Positions 16,013 to 24,677 of a DNA stretch of 64,000 nt are shown here, one piece after another. The notes beneath the pieces are model-generated. The model was not told where the DNA came from, did not search any database, and saw only the letters and a program-made list of their open reading frames with translations. A program made the position numbers and the translations under genes. Origin of the DNA: Oscillospiraceae bacterium (GTDB taxonomy: Bacteria; Bacillota; Clostridia; Oscillospirales; Oscillospiraceae); the NCBI GenBank assembly GCA_017501355.1, contig JAFVXA010000020.1:44922-108921 (forward strand). The letters run 5' to 3'. The first letter of the stretch is position 1, and each line of letters begins with the position of its first letter.

Positions 16013-17878
16013 TTATTCCTTGCTGATAGCGCCGAACTTGCAGCCGGCGATACAGGTGCCGCACTTGATGCACTTGTCGGGATCGATGACGAAGGGGATC
16101 TCTCTGACCTTGCCGGTGATGGCACCGGTGGGGCACATACGTGCGCAGAGACTGCACTTCATGCACTTATTGGGATCGATCTTATACTGCATCAGGTTCT
16201 TACAGACCTTAGCGGGGCACTTCTTATCCACAATGTGCGCGAGATACTCGTCACGGAAATGCTTGACGGTGGAAATGACGGGATTGGCGGAGGTCTGACC
16301 GAGGGCGCAGAGAGAGTTGTTCTTCACGGTCTCTGCCAGTTCTTCCAGATCGTCCAGATCCTGCAGCGTACCCTTGCCGTCACAGATGCGGTCAAGGATC
16401 TCCAGCATACGCTTGGTGCCGATGCGGCAGGCAGTGCACTTGCCGCAGCTTTCATCGCAGATGAAGTCAAGATAGAATCTCGCCACATTCACCATGCAGT
16501 TATCTTCGTCCATGACGATAGCACCGCCGGAACCCATCATGGAGCCCTTGGCAACGAGATTGTCAAAGTCGATGGATTCATCCAGATATTCCTTCGTCAG
16601 ATTACCGCCGGAGGGACCGCCGGTCTGGATCGCCTTAAATTCCTTGCCGCCGGTCACACCGCCGCCGATGTCATACACCAGCTCGCGCAGGGTCGTACCC
16701 ATAGGCACTTCCACCAGACCCACGTTGTTGACCTTGCCGCCGAGGGCAAAGACCTTGGTGCCGCGGGACTTCTCGGTACCGTACTTGGAAAACTCCTCCA
16801 CACCCTCACGGAAGATGAAGGGCACGCAGGCAAGGGTCTCCACGTTGTTGACGACGGAGGGCTGCTGCCAGAGACCCTTGGAGGCAGGGAAAGGAGGACG
16901 GGGACGGGGCATACCGCGCTTACCTTCAATGGAGTTCAGCAGAGCAGTCTCCTCGCCGCAGACGAATGCGCCCGCACCGAGACGAAGATGGGCGCGGAAG
17001 CTGAAATCCGTACCGAGAATGTTGTCACCCAGCAAGCCCAGCTCTTCCATCTGGCGGATGGCAAGCTTCAGGCGGTTCACCGCAATGGGATACTCTGCAC
17101 GGATGTAAAAATAGCCGTTCTTTGCACCGATGGCGTAAGCGGCGATCATCATACCCTCAATGACGGCAAAGGGATTGCCCTCAAGAATGGAGCGATCCAT
17201 GAATGCACCGGGGTCACCCTCGTCGCCGTTGCAGACGATGTACTTCTCATCGCTGTCGCTGGCATAGGCAAAGCCCCACTTCTTGCCCGTGGGGAAGCCC
17301 GCGCCGCCGCGACCGCGGAGACCTGCAGCCAGCACCTCGTCAATGACCGCCTTGCGATCCATGGAGAGGGCACGCATCAGACCCTTGAACGCACCGTAGC
17401 CCATGGCTTCGTTGATATCCTCGGGATTGATGGCACCGCAGCCATGCAGGGCGATGCGCTTCTGCTTTTTATAAAATGTAATATCATCCTGACGGGAGAT
17501 CTTTTCATGGGTCTGGGGATCTTCATAGAGCAGGCGCTCCACCACCTGACCGCCGATGAGGTCCCGCTCCACGATCTCGTCCACGTCCTCGATCTTCACA
17601 AGGCGATACAGCGTATCCTCGGGATAGATCTTGACGAAGGGACCCTGAGAGCAGAATCCAAAGCAGCCAACCTGGTTGACCGTGACTTCATCGCTGAGAC
17701 CGCGCGCCTTCACAAGACGCTCCAGCTTTTCACGGATGTGCTTGGAGTCAGAGGAAAGGCAGCCGGTACCGCCGCAGAGCACCACTGCGCGCTTACCGCC
17801 CGCACCGCTGAACTTCTTATCCATGGCAGCCGTACAGCTGCAAATCTTTTTTTCGAGCTGTTCGGGATTCTTGATCAT
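16013..17878 (-). CDS. hydB: NADH-binding hydrogenase subunit (NuoF-like)
   Basis: 621 residues. An N-terminal thioredoxin-like [2Fe-2S] domain (CGGTGC ... CFGFC) is followed by the NuoF core with the FMN/NADH motif GLRGRGGAGFPTG and the NuoF [4Fe-4S] site ESCGKCTACR, then a C-terminal 2x[4Fe-4S] ferredoxin. It passes electrons between NADH, ferredoxin and HydA. The ATG at 17878 (MIKNPEQ) is used: AGGAGG lies 9 nt upstream, and the start is 1 nt past the hydC stop. An upstream in-frame ATG lies inside hydC. HydA starts 18 nt downstream. Confidence 0.94.
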   Translation of the reverse strand: MIKNPEQLEKKICSCTAAMDKKFSGAGGKRAVVLCGGTGCLSSDSKHIREKLERLVKARGLSDEVTVNQVGCFGFCSQGPFVKIYPEDTLYRLVKIEDVDEIVERDLIGGQVVERLLYEDPQTHEKISRQDDITFYKKQKRIALHGCGAINPEDINEAMGYGAFKGLMRALSMDRKAVIDEVLAAGLRGRGGAGFPTGKKWGFAYASDSDEKYIVCNGDEGDPGAFMDRSILEGNPFAVIEGMMIAAYAIGAKNGYFYIRAEYPIAVNRLKLAIRQMEELGLLGDNILGTDFSFRAHLRLGAGAFVCGEETALLNSIEGKRGMPRPRPPFPASKGLWQQPSVVNNVETLACVPFIFREGVEEFSKYGTEKSRGTKVFALGGKVNNVGLVEVPMGTTLRELVYDIGGGVTGGKEFKAIQTGGPSGGNLTKEYLDESIDFDNLVAKGSMMGSGGAIVMDEDNCMVNVARFYLDFICDESCGKCTACRIGTKRMLEILDRICDGKGTLQDLDDLEELAETVKNNSLCALGQTSANPVISTVKHFRDEYLAHIVDKKCPAKVCKNLMQYKIDPNKCMKCSLCARMCPTGAITGKVREIPFVIDPDKCIKCGTCIAGCKFGAISKE

Positions 17879-17879
17879 A

Positions 17880-18365
17880 TTACACAGCCTCCTTTTCCCG
17901 GTACTCCTCCACAACGGAGACTACCTTATCCACGGTCATCTTGGGATAAACCTTTCCGTTGATGGTCACCGCGGGAGCGATGCCGCAGGCACCGATGCAG
18001 CGCAGCGCATCCAGCGTGAACATACCGTCGTCGGTGGTACCGCCGGGCTTGATGTGCAGCACTTCGCTGAACTTGTCAATGATCTGCTGAGAGCCCTTGA
18101 CATAGCAAGCCGTGCCGAGGCAGCAGCCGATGACATACTTGCCCTTGGGTTCCAGCGAGAAGAACGAATAGAAGGTCACAACACCGTAAATCTCGGCAAC
18201 AGAAATGCCGGTCTTTTCGGAAATCAGCTCCTGCACCTCCAGCGGAATATAGCCGTATTCCTCCTGCACGGCGCTGAGGATCATCATCAGTGGGGTCTTT
18301 TCCTGCGCATAGCGGTCACAGATCTCCGTGATCTGCGCCACAGCCGCATCGTTCAAACGAGCCAT
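17880..18365 (-). CDS. hydC: thioredoxin-like [2Fe-2S] hydrogenase subunit (NuoE-like)
   Basis: 161 residues. A helical N-terminus is followed by a thioredoxin-like domain with the NuoE [2Fe-2S] ligands in CLGTACYV and RCIGACG. It completes the HydABC complex. The start MARLNDAAV at 18365 follows AGGAGG with 8-nt spacing; an in-frame ATG 12 codons upstream lacks one. It is the first gene of the operon. Confidence 0.93.
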   Translation of the reverse strand: MARLNDAAVAQITEICDRYAQEKTPLMMILSAVQEEYGYIPLEVQELISEKTGISVAEIYGVVTFYSFFSLEPKGKYVIGCCLGTACYVKGSQQIIDKFSEVLHIKPGGTTDDGMFTLDALRCIGACGIAPAVTINGKVYPKMTVDKVVSVVEEYREKEAV

Positions 18366-18454
18366 AGCTTTTCCTCCTTTTCCATAAGCACTGCTTGGCA
18401 TACAGTCTATAACTAATACTTATATTGCCGCATAAGATTTGCTTATTAAGTTAG

Positions 18455-18482
18455 ATTATAGCAGAGCAGGGAAAAATTGCAA
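18455..18482 (-). promoter_or_regulatory. promoter of hydCBA
   Basis: On the minus strand, TTGCAA and TATAAT with 16-bp spacing, leaving a 5' UTR of about 80 nt. The downstream stretch 18410-18455 is AT-rich with several imperfect inverted repeats (for example TAACTAAT near 18409 and TTAAGTTAG near 18446). I found no convincing Rex-type TTGTTAA-N4-TTAACAA site. Confidence 0.55.
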
Positions 18483-18645
18483 GTCAATCCCTTCTAATTA
18501 AAATGTTCACATATTAATTAATCCCTTCACAAAGCCTCCCCCGCAGACCATGCACAAATCACACAAACACCCCTGCTCTGCCCCACGCTCCCTTGTCACA
18601 AACATCAAAAAACGCTGCCAGACAGAAATTTTTTCAAAAAACCTC

Positions 18646-18704
18646 TTGCATTTCCCGGGAAACGTGGTATGATGCGATCATATTAATTCGCTAACACATT
18701 AGCG
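18646..18704 (+). promoter_or_regulatory. promoter and operator-like dyads of the amino acid transporter
   Basis: TTGCAT and TATGAT with 16-bp spacing. The spacer contains a perfect 12-bp palindrome, TTTCCCGGGAAA (18651-18662). A second dyad, CGCTAA-CACA-TTAGCG, lies at 18689-18704 in the early transcribed region. The rest of the 370-base gap between hydC and this gene (18490-18640) shows no gene. Confidence 0.55.
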
Positions 18705-18737
18705 CTTTACTTACTAAAAGTTTCGGAGGATATGAAG

Positions 18738-19505
18738 ATGAAAAAGATGTTTGCTATGCTTCTCGCTCTGGTGATGAGTCTGAGTCTGCTGACCGCCTGC
18801 GGCGGCAGCGCATCCGATTCCGATGTGGAATATGTGAAGGATAAGGGCACGCTCGTGGTCGGCATCACCGATTTCGCTCCCATGGATTACAAGAACGACA
18901 ACGGTGAATGGATCGGCTTCGACGCTGACATGGCAAAGGCATTTGCCGAGAGCCTCGGCGTGAAGGTGGAATTCATTGAGATCACCTGGTCTCAGAAGGC
19001 AGTGGAGCTGGAAACCAAGGCAATCGACGTGGTTTGGAACGGCATGACCATCACCGATGAGGTCAAGGGTCTGATGGGTGTCAGCAACGCATACTGCAAG
19101 AACGCACAGGTCGTGGTCACCACCGCTGATGCAGGTTCCGATCTCAAGGCTCTGAGCTTTGCAGCAGAAGACGGCTCCGCAGGTGCTGCAGCACTGGATG
19201 CTGAAGGTATCGCTTACACCGCAGTTCTCGACCAGTCCACCGCTCTGATGGAAGTGGCATCCGGCAGTGTTGACGCTTGCGTCATCGACCTGCTGATGGC
19301 AGGCGCCATGATCGGAGAAGGCACCAGCTATCCCAATCTCGTCATCGCAGAAGAACTGGCAGGCGAAGAATATGGCGTTGGCTTCCGCAAGGGCAGCGAT
19401 CTGATTGAAAACTTCAACGCATTCTACAAGGCAGCATACGAGGACGGCAGCGTCATGGCATGCGCTGAAACCTACGGTATCGCTAAGAATATCATTGCAC
19501 AGTAA
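18738..19505 (+). CDS. amino acid ABC transporter substrate-binding lipoprotein
   Basis: 255 residues from the second of two close ATGs; the first, at 18732, is only 1 nt from GGAGGA, the second 7 nt. Signal peptide with lipobox LTAC, so a membrane-anchored lipoprotein. The mature part is a family 3 solute-binding protein (GTLVVGITDFAPMDY, IGFDADMAKAFAE), which captures polar amino acids outside the cell. First gene of a three-gene transporter; a strong hairpin after it probably raises its mRNA level relative to the permease and ATPase. The amino acid is not evident. Confidence 0.93.
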   Translation: MKKMFAMLLALVMSLSLLTACGGSASDSDVEYVKDKGTLVVGITDFAPMDYKNDNGEWIGFDADMAKAFAESLGVKVEFIEITWSQKAVELETKAIDVVWNGMTITDEVKGLMGVSNAYCKNAQVVVTTADAGSDLKALSFAAEDGSAGAAALDAEGIAYTAVLDQSTALMEVASGSVDACVIDLLMAGAMIGEGTSYPNLVIAEELAGEEYGVGFRKGSDLIENFNAFYKAAYEDGSVMACAETYGIAKNIIAQ

Positions 19506-19533
19506 GCCTACCAGCGTTATATGAATCAATAAA

Positions 19534-19564
19534 CGACAAGGCAGAGCAAGTCTCTGCCTTGTCG
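19534..19564 (+). other. intercistronic hairpin
   Basis: Perfect 13-bp stem (arms 19534-19546 and 19552-19564, CGACAAGGCAGAG on the left) with a 5-nt loop and no T tract. Likely an mRNA stabiliser or partial terminator after the binding-protein gene. Confidence 0.75.
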
Positions 19565-19587
19565 ATGCGTAACAGGGAGTTGTACTT

Positions 19588-20292
19588 ATGAGTTTCTGGA
19601 CTGTCACCACCATCCTTGCCGATGGCTTTATCAATACAGGAAAGCTGTTTTTCCTCACACTGCTGGGCGCCCTGCCCCTGGGTCTGCTGGTTTGTCTTGC
19701 CAGCATGAGCAAGTGGTCACCTCTTGCCAAGCTCGCAGATAGCACAAGCAGCAAGGCAATGCAGTGGATTGCAGGCTTCCGCCCCATCAGTGCAGTGATG
19801 AAGTTCATCGTCTGGATCGTCCGCGGCTCTCCTCTGATGATCCAGATCCTCATCGTCTATTACGGTCCGGGTCTGCTATTCGGTCTGCCCCTGCTGCCCC
19901 GCTTCACCGCGGCGCTGCTGACCTTTATCATCAACTATGCCTGCTACTTTTCCGAGATCTATCGCGGCGGCATCCAGTCCATTCCCAAGGGACAGTATGA
20001 GGCAGGCGAGGTGCTGGGCATGACCAGCCGTCAGATCTTCTTCAAGGTCACGCTGCTGCAGCTCATCAAGCGCATCGTCCCCCCCATGGGCAATGAGTTC
20101 ATCACCCTCGTCAAGGACACCGCTCTTGTCCGCGTCATCGCTGTCTATGAGCTGATCTGGATGGGCGAAAGCTTCATCAAAAAGGGCATGATGTGGCCCC
20201 TGTTCTATTGCGCCGTGTTCTACCTTGCGGCAACGGCTATCCTCACCTTTGCGCTGGATCGCTTTGAGAAAAAGCTCAGCTACTTCAATTAA
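19588..20292 (+). CDS. amino acid ABC transporter permease (HisM/GlnP type)
   Basis: 234 residues, with about five membrane segments. Carries the family EAA loop, [18 protein letters not shown], that contacts the ATPase. Partner of the lipoprotein upstream and the ATPase downstream. A single permease gene implies a homodimer. ATG at 19588 with a GGGAG upstream. Confidence 0.93.
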   Translation: MSFWTVTTILADGFINTGKLFFLTLLGALPLGLLVCLASMSKWSPLAKLADSTSSKAMQWIAGFRPISAVMKFIVWIVRGSPLMIQILIVYYGPGLLFGLPLLPRFTAALLTFIINYACYFSEIYRGGIQSIPKGQYEAGEVLGMTSRQIFFKVTLLQLIKRIVPPMGNEFITLVKDTALVRVIAVYELIWMGESFIKKGMMWPLFYCAVFYLAATAILTFALDRFEKKLSYFN

Positions 20293-20303
20293 GGAGAATG
20301 AAC

Positions 20304-21089
20304 ATGGCACTTCTTGAGGTAAAAAATCTCGAAAAAAACTTTGGAGAGACCAAGGTCCTGCGGGATATCAATTTCACACTGGAAAAGGGACAGACCCTTG
20401 CCATCATCGGTTCCTCTGGCAGCGGTAAAACTACGCTGCTGCGCTGTCTGAATCTGCTGGAGACCCCCGACAGCGGCAGCATCCATGTGGAGGATGAAGT
20501 GATCTTCGATCCTTCCCTCCCCGCTGTGACCAGCGCCGAAGCCATTCGCCGCAAGCGCCTGCACTTCGGTCTGGTATTCCAGAACTTCAACCTTTTCCCC
20601 CAGTACACCGCTCTGCAGAACGTGGAACTGGCAAGACGGCTCCTTGCAGAGGAACGCCCCGACTTCAAGCAGAACAAGAAGGCGATCTACGCCGAGATCC
20701 GCGAAAACGCGGAAAAGCTGCTGACGCAGGTGGGTCTGCAAAACCGCATGGATCGCTATCCCCATCAGCTTTCCGGCGGTCAGCAGCAGCGCGTTGCCAT
20801 TGCCCGCGCACTGGCGCTGCGTCCCGACATCCTCTGCTTTGACGAGCCCACCTCCGCTCTCGACCCCGAACTCACGGGCGAGGTGCTGAAGGTCATTCGC
20901 GGACTTGCGGAAGAAAAGATGACCATGGTCATCGTGACCCATGAAATGGAGTTTGCCCGTGCCGTCGCCGATCAGGTGTTGTTCATGGACGAGGGCATTG
21001 TGGCGGAAGCCGGCACTCCCGAAGAGGTTTTCGGCAACCCCAAAAATCCCCGCACGAAGCAGTTCCTCGATAAATATAAGGAAATGTAA
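20304..21089 (+). CDS. amino acid ABC transporter ATP-binding protein (GlnQ type)
   Basis: 261 residues. Walker [13 protein letters not shown]-loop VFQNFNLFP, signature LSGGQQQR, Walker [14 protein letters not shown]-loop THEM. It has an 8-10 residue insertion ([11 protein letters not shown]) after the Q-loop compared with typical GlnQ. The start at 20304 is preferred over the ATG at 20298, which is only 1 nt from GGAGA. Ends the operon; a terminator follows. Confidence 0.94.
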   Translation: MALLEVKNLEKNFGETKVLRDINFTLEKGQTLAIIGSSGSGKTTLLRCLNLLETPDSGSIHVEDEVIFDPSLPAVTSAEAIRRKRLHFGLVFQNFNLFPQYTALQNVELARRLLAEERPDFKQNKKAIYAEIRENAEKLLTQVGLQNRMDRYPHQLSGGQQQRVAIARALALRPDILCFDEPTSALDPELTGEVLKVIRGLAEEKMTMVIVTHEMEFARAVADQVLFMDEGIVAEAGTPEEVFGNPKNPRTKQFLDKYKEM

Positions 21090-21115
21090 AAGACCGTTTC
21101 TATAATGATTATACT

Positions 21116-21156
21116 CAGCGGCCCACGCTTCTGCGTGGGCTGCTCTTTTCTTTTTT
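21116..21156 (+). terminator. terminator of the amino acid transporter operon
   Basis: AGCGGCCCACGC-TTCT-GCGTGGGCTGCT stem followed by TCTTTTCTTTTTT. Confidence 0.9.
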
Positions 21157-21233
21157 GCGAACTTTGTGCTTTCCTTCCCCCTTTTATACTGCTATAATGG
21201 AAAAAAAGCTTCAAAAGGACAGGAGGCGATGGT

Positions 21234-23000
21234 ATGCGCTCAAAAAACGCACCCCATTCCATTTTCACCGAAAATGAACAGGAAGCCAATCGCTATGCCG
21301 CCCGCTGCATGCGGGTCATGAGTCTGGTTGCCCTCGCCGCATGGCTGATGAATATCGTTGGCTTTTTCATCGTCCCGCCGAAGGCCATGAACGCAGGCAT
21401 GGGACTTTGCATTTTCTTTTTCCTCCTCCCTACTGCGGTCTGTCGCTGGATGTCGACAGAAAAGCGCTGGGTGAAATACTTTTTCATCCTCTGCTGCGTT
21501 CTTGGCATCACCATTGCTTCCGTTGCCATCCCCAAGCACACCATTTTGGTTTGGGCAGCACCCATTATTCTGAGCTGTCACTACTATTCCAAGGAACTGA
21601 CCGCCAGCACACTGGCGGCATCGGTGGTCTGTCTGATCCTTTCCGGCATCGCCGGTATGTTTGTGGGCGAGGGCGATCCCAATCTGATGGGTGCATTTCC
21701 CACAAGCGAAGCCATTCTGACGCCGGCGCTCTTCAGAAAGGCGGTTTTGTTTTTCCTGCTGCCCCGCAGCGGTATTCTGCTGGGTATGTCCTTTATCTGT
21801 GCAACGGTGGCAAGCCGCACCCATGAGCTGCTTGAAAAGCAGAGCCATGATGCCTTTGTACGGCAACGCATGGAAACGGAGCTGTCGGTTGCCAGTTCCA
21901 TTCAGTCCTCCATGCTGCCCAGCCACTTCCCGGCTCATCCCGAGTTTGACATTTTTGCTTCCATGACCCCCGCCAAGGAAGTAGGCGGCGATTTCTATGA
22001 CTTTTATCTGCTGGACGACGACCACCTCTGCATCACGGTGGCAGACGTTTCCGACAAGGGTGTCGGTGCAGCACTATTCATGTCCCGCTGCATGACCCTG
22101 CTGAAAACGCAAATGCTGTCCCTGCGCAGACCTCATCTGGTAATGGCAGCGGTAAACGACGAGCTCTGTCAGAACAATGATGAAATGTTTGTCACCGCAT
22201 GGCTCGGCGTGCTGGAGCTCTCCACAGGCAAACTGGAATTTGCCAACGCCGGGCACGAACGCCCCCTGCTGCGCAGCGGCGGTGTTTTTCACTATTTGGA
22301 GCAGAAGCCCGGCTTCGTCCTCGGCGGTCTCGAAGGCATCGTCTATGAGCCCCACTCCCTCACCCTGCAAAAGGGCGACGCGATCTTCCAGTATACCGAC
22401 GGCGTGACGGAAGCAGGCGAAGAGACGTATTTTGGCACCGCACGACTGCAGGAAACGCTGAACCAAAACGCTGCGCTCTCTCCTCGCGAGCTGCTGCCCG
22501 CAGTGGAACAGGCAGTCTACGCCTTCACCGCCCACGGTGAACGGTCCGATGATATCACTATGCTGTGCCTTGCCTATCAGGGAGGAAAAAACATGAATGA
22601 ATTGAATGTACTTGCTGTACTGGACAATCTGGAGCTGGTCATGGGCTTTGTGGAAGAAAAGCTCGAGCACTACGGCTGCCCCCCTGCGCCTCAAATGCAG
22701 GTAGCGCTTGCGGTGGAAGAAATCTTCGTGAACATCGCGAACTACGCATATAGCCCCGATGTGGGACCTGCCAGTATTGAAGTGGAAGTCCATGAGGAAC
22801 CGCTGGAGGTGGTCATCACCTTCATGGACAAGGGCAAACCCTATGACCCGCTGGCAGCCCATGATCCCGACATCACATTGCCCCTCAACGAGCGTGCAGA
22901 GGGCGGTCTTGGCATCTTCCTCGTGAAAAAGACCATGGACGATGTACAATACGAATACAAGGACGGACGCAACATTCTCCGCATCATCAAGCGGCTGTAA
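21234..23000 (+). CDS. membrane PP2C (RsbU-like) phosphatase fused to an RsbW-like anti-sigma ATPase domain
   Basis: 588 residues in three parts: about six membrane segments (25-200), a SpoIIE/RsbU-type PP2C domain (about 210-450, with EVGGDFYDF, DVSDKGVGAALFM, YTDGVTEA and SDDITML), and a GHKL histidine-kinase-like ATPase of the RsbW/SpoIIAB type (about 460-588, with VEEIFVNIANYAY, FMDKGKPYDPL and GGLGIFLVK). The phosphatase would dephosphorylate the STAS antagonist encoded next, and the ATPase would phosphorylate or bind it: opposing activities in one chain. An internal in-frame ribosome binding site and ATG mark the domain border (22581-22595). ATG at 21234 with AGGAGG upstream. Confidence 0.9.
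   Translation: MRSKNAPHSIFTENEQEANRYAARCMRVMSLVALAAWLMNIVGFFIVPPKAMNAGMGLCIFFFLLPTAVCRWMSTEKRWVKYFFILCCVLGITIASVAIPKHTILVWAAPIILSCHYYSKELTASTLAASVVCLILSGIAGMFVGEGDPNLMGAFPTSEAILTPALFRKAVLFFLLPRSGILLGMSFICATVASRTHELLEKQSHDAFVRQRMETELSVASSIQSSMLPSHFPAHPEFDIFASMTPAKEVGGDFYDFYLLDDDHLCITVADVSDKGVGAALFMSRCMTLLKTQMLSLRRPHLVMAAVNDELCQNNDEMFVTAWLGVLELSTGKLEFANAGHERPLLRSGGVFHYLEQKPGFVLGGLEGIVYEPHSLTLQKGDAIFQYTDGVTEAGEETYFGTARLQETLNQNAALSPRELLPAVEQAVYAFTAHGERSDDITMLCLAYQGGKNMNELNVLAVLDNLELVMGFVEEKLEHYGCPPAPQMQVALAVEEIFVNIANYAYSPDVGPASIEVEVHEEPLEVVITFMDKGKPYDPLAAHDPDITLPLNERAEGGLGIFLVKKTMDDVQYEYKDGRNILRIIKRL
22581..22595 (+). promoter_or_regulatory. internal in-frame ribosome binding site and ATG in the phosphatase/anti-sigma fusion
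   Basis: GGAGG at 22581-22585, 7 nt, then ATG at 22593, in frame (codon 454) exactly where the ATPase domain begins (MNELNVLAVLDN). Could yield a free 135-residue RsbW-like protein, or be the relic of a former separate gene. Confidence 0.6.
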
Positions 23001-23063
23001 ACGCTTGAAAGTGCAGCCTTTCTCCGCTATATTGGAACTACTATCAATCAGAGGTGACTGTTT

Positions 23064-23366
23064 ATGACCATCGAATGGATCAAATATACACCGGGCTCCG
23101 TGGAGTTGCGTCTCGACGGTAAACTGGACACCGTTTCCGCCCCCGCCGCACTGAGCGAGCTGCAGCAGGCGGCACAGGAGTATCAGAATCTCATCCTCAA
23201 CTTTGAGAAGGTGCCCTATATCAGCTCCGCAGGTCTGCGTACCCTGCTCACCGTACAAAAGCAGGTGAAGCACACCGGCGGCACGCTCACCATCACCTCC
23301 ATCACCCCCACGGTAATGGAAGTACTGGAGCTCACAGGCTTCAGCAGCATTCTCACCATCGTATAA
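23064..23366 (+). CDS. STAS-domain anti-sigma factor antagonist (RsbV/SpoIIAA-like)
   Basis: 100 residues, a single STAS domain. The conserved phosphorylation loop is ISSAGLRTL (Ser54/Ser55), preceded by VELRLDGKLDT. In partner switching its unphosphorylated form sequesters the anti-sigma ATPase. Lies 63 nt after the phosphatase/ATPase fusion that would act on it from both directions. GAGGTGA lies 8 nt before the ATG. Confidence 0.93.
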   Translation: MTIEWIKYTPGSVELRLDGKLDTVSAPAALSELQQAAQEYQNLILNFEKVPYISSAGLRTLLTVQKQVKHTGGTLTITSITPTVMEVLELTGFSSILTIV

Positions 23367-23393
23367 TTCCCGCGAACCAAGGGAGGAACACCC

Positions 23394-24677
23394 ATGAACG
23401 ATGCCGCTGTCATGCAATATCAGGAGGATGAGATCATCCTCCACCAGGGGGAGCGCAACCGCGCCATCTATAAAATTCTATCCGGCAACGTTGCCCTGTA
23501 CATGAACTATGGCACAGAGGATGAATATCTGGTAGGTCTGTTGGGCTTCCCCAGCTGCTTCGGTGAAATGACCATTCTTGCCGATCAGCCCAGCTACTAT
23601 ACCGTGGTGGCACTGGAGGAAACGACGGTGCTCCGCGTGCCTGAAAGCAATTTTGAAGCCTTCATTCAGAGCGACCACCGCCACGCCATGTCCATTATGA
23701 AGACCATGGCGAAGAATCTCTCGCTGCTGAATGTGAACATGAACATGATGATCGAGGAGTTGAAAGCCCTCAGCAGCGGCGGCGGTGCGGACGAGCAGAC
23801 CATCCGCCGATTGGTGGAAAGTGTCACCGTCACTGCGCCCCTTGAAGATACCGCGTTCACCGAACCTGTCGCACAGGAAGAAGAACCGGAAGAGCCTATG
23901 GAATGTGGCAACCCTGAACTTCCCGGTCACAAGCTCTTCCCCCGCATCACCCACAAGGCGTACAAGGATTACACCTACGAAAAGGACTATACCTGTCCTC
24001 ACTGTCATCACCACTTCCTTGGCGAGCGCATCTGCCATTCCAAGCTCATCCCTGTACAGTCTCAGATGCAGCAGATGCGATATGACCTGCACATCAGCTA
24101 CAAGGACTTTGAGCCGGAATGGTATGACGTGGTCACTTGTCCCCGCTGCTGCTTCAGCGCCCTCGACCGCCACTTTATTGAGCCCACCGAGGTGGAGCCC
24201 GACCGTTTTGTCGCGGAGCTTCTTCGCTCCCGTTTTGCTGCGCAGATCGACTTTGCTGGCGAGCGTGATCTCAACTCCGTCTTTGCGCGGCATTATCTGG
24301 CGCTGATCTGCGCGCCGGGTCTGCCGGAAGCCCGCCAGATCACAGCACGGCTTTGGAACAACCTCTACTGGCTCTATCGCAGCGCAGGCGAGGATGAGCT
24401 TGCCCGCCGCGCACAGGGAAAAGCCATCGATGCCTATCAGACCGTGTGCCGCCGTTGTAAGCTGGACCCTCTGCACAAGCAGCAGCTTTGCATGAAGGTA
24501 GCGGGTATGCTCTACCTTGCAGACCGGCTGGAAGAAGCCCGCGCATGGGCAGTGGATGCCCATGAGTGCCGCGTGGAGCGGGTGGGACACAGCCGCTATG
24601 TGGATCTCTCCCAGCTGCTGATTCAGGAGATTCGGGAAAAGCTGGAAAACAAAGGAGAGCACCATGACACTCTTTGA
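23394..24677 (+). CDS. cyclic-nucleotide-binding domain fused to DUF2225
   Basis: 427 residues. Residues about 8-115 form a CRP-like cNMP-binding beta-roll (FGEMTILADQPSYYTVVALEE-type pattern) without a DNA-binding helix-turn-helix. An acidic linker follows (about 150-180), then DUF2225 (about 185-420), which starts with a CPHCHH zinc-type site, has a second CPRCC, and continues as helical TPR-like repeats. Function unknown. Placed 28 nt after the STAS gene and overlapping the Nudix gene by 14 nt, so it is part of the partner-switching operon and may be its sensor or target. Confidence 0.85.
   Translation: MNDAAVMQYQEDEIILHQGERNRAIYKILSGNVALYMNYGTEDEYLVGLLGFPSCFGEMTILADQPSYYTVVALEETTVLRVPESNFEAFIQSDHRHAMSIMKTMAKNLSLLNVNMNMMIEELKALSSGGGADEQTIRRLVESVTVTAPLEDTAFTEPVAQEEEPEEPMECGNPELPGHKLFPRITHKAYKDYTYEKDYTCPHCHHHFLGERICHSKLIPVQSQMQQMRYDLHISYKDFEPEWYDVVTCPRCCFSALDRHFIEPTEVEPDRFVAELLRSRFAAQIDFAGERDLNSVFARHYLALICAPGLPEARQITARLWNNLYWLYRSAGEDELARRAQGKAIDAYQTVCRRCKLDPLHKQQLCMKVAGMLYLADRLEEARAWAVDAHECRVERVGHSRYVDLSQLLIQEIREKLENKGEHHDTL

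Noticed and set aside
12644..17962. A 1772-codon open frame on the plus strand opposite hydS, hydA and hydB
   Set aside because: It is antisense to well-defined Fe-S proteins. Its translation is low-complexity (His, Leu, Gly rich) with no domain, and it arises from codon bias in the GC-rich genes on the other strand.
18405..18500. Possible Rex (NADH-responsive) operator upstream of hydC
   Set aside because: AT-rich partial dyads are present, but none fits the TTGTTAA-N4-TTAACAA type well enough.
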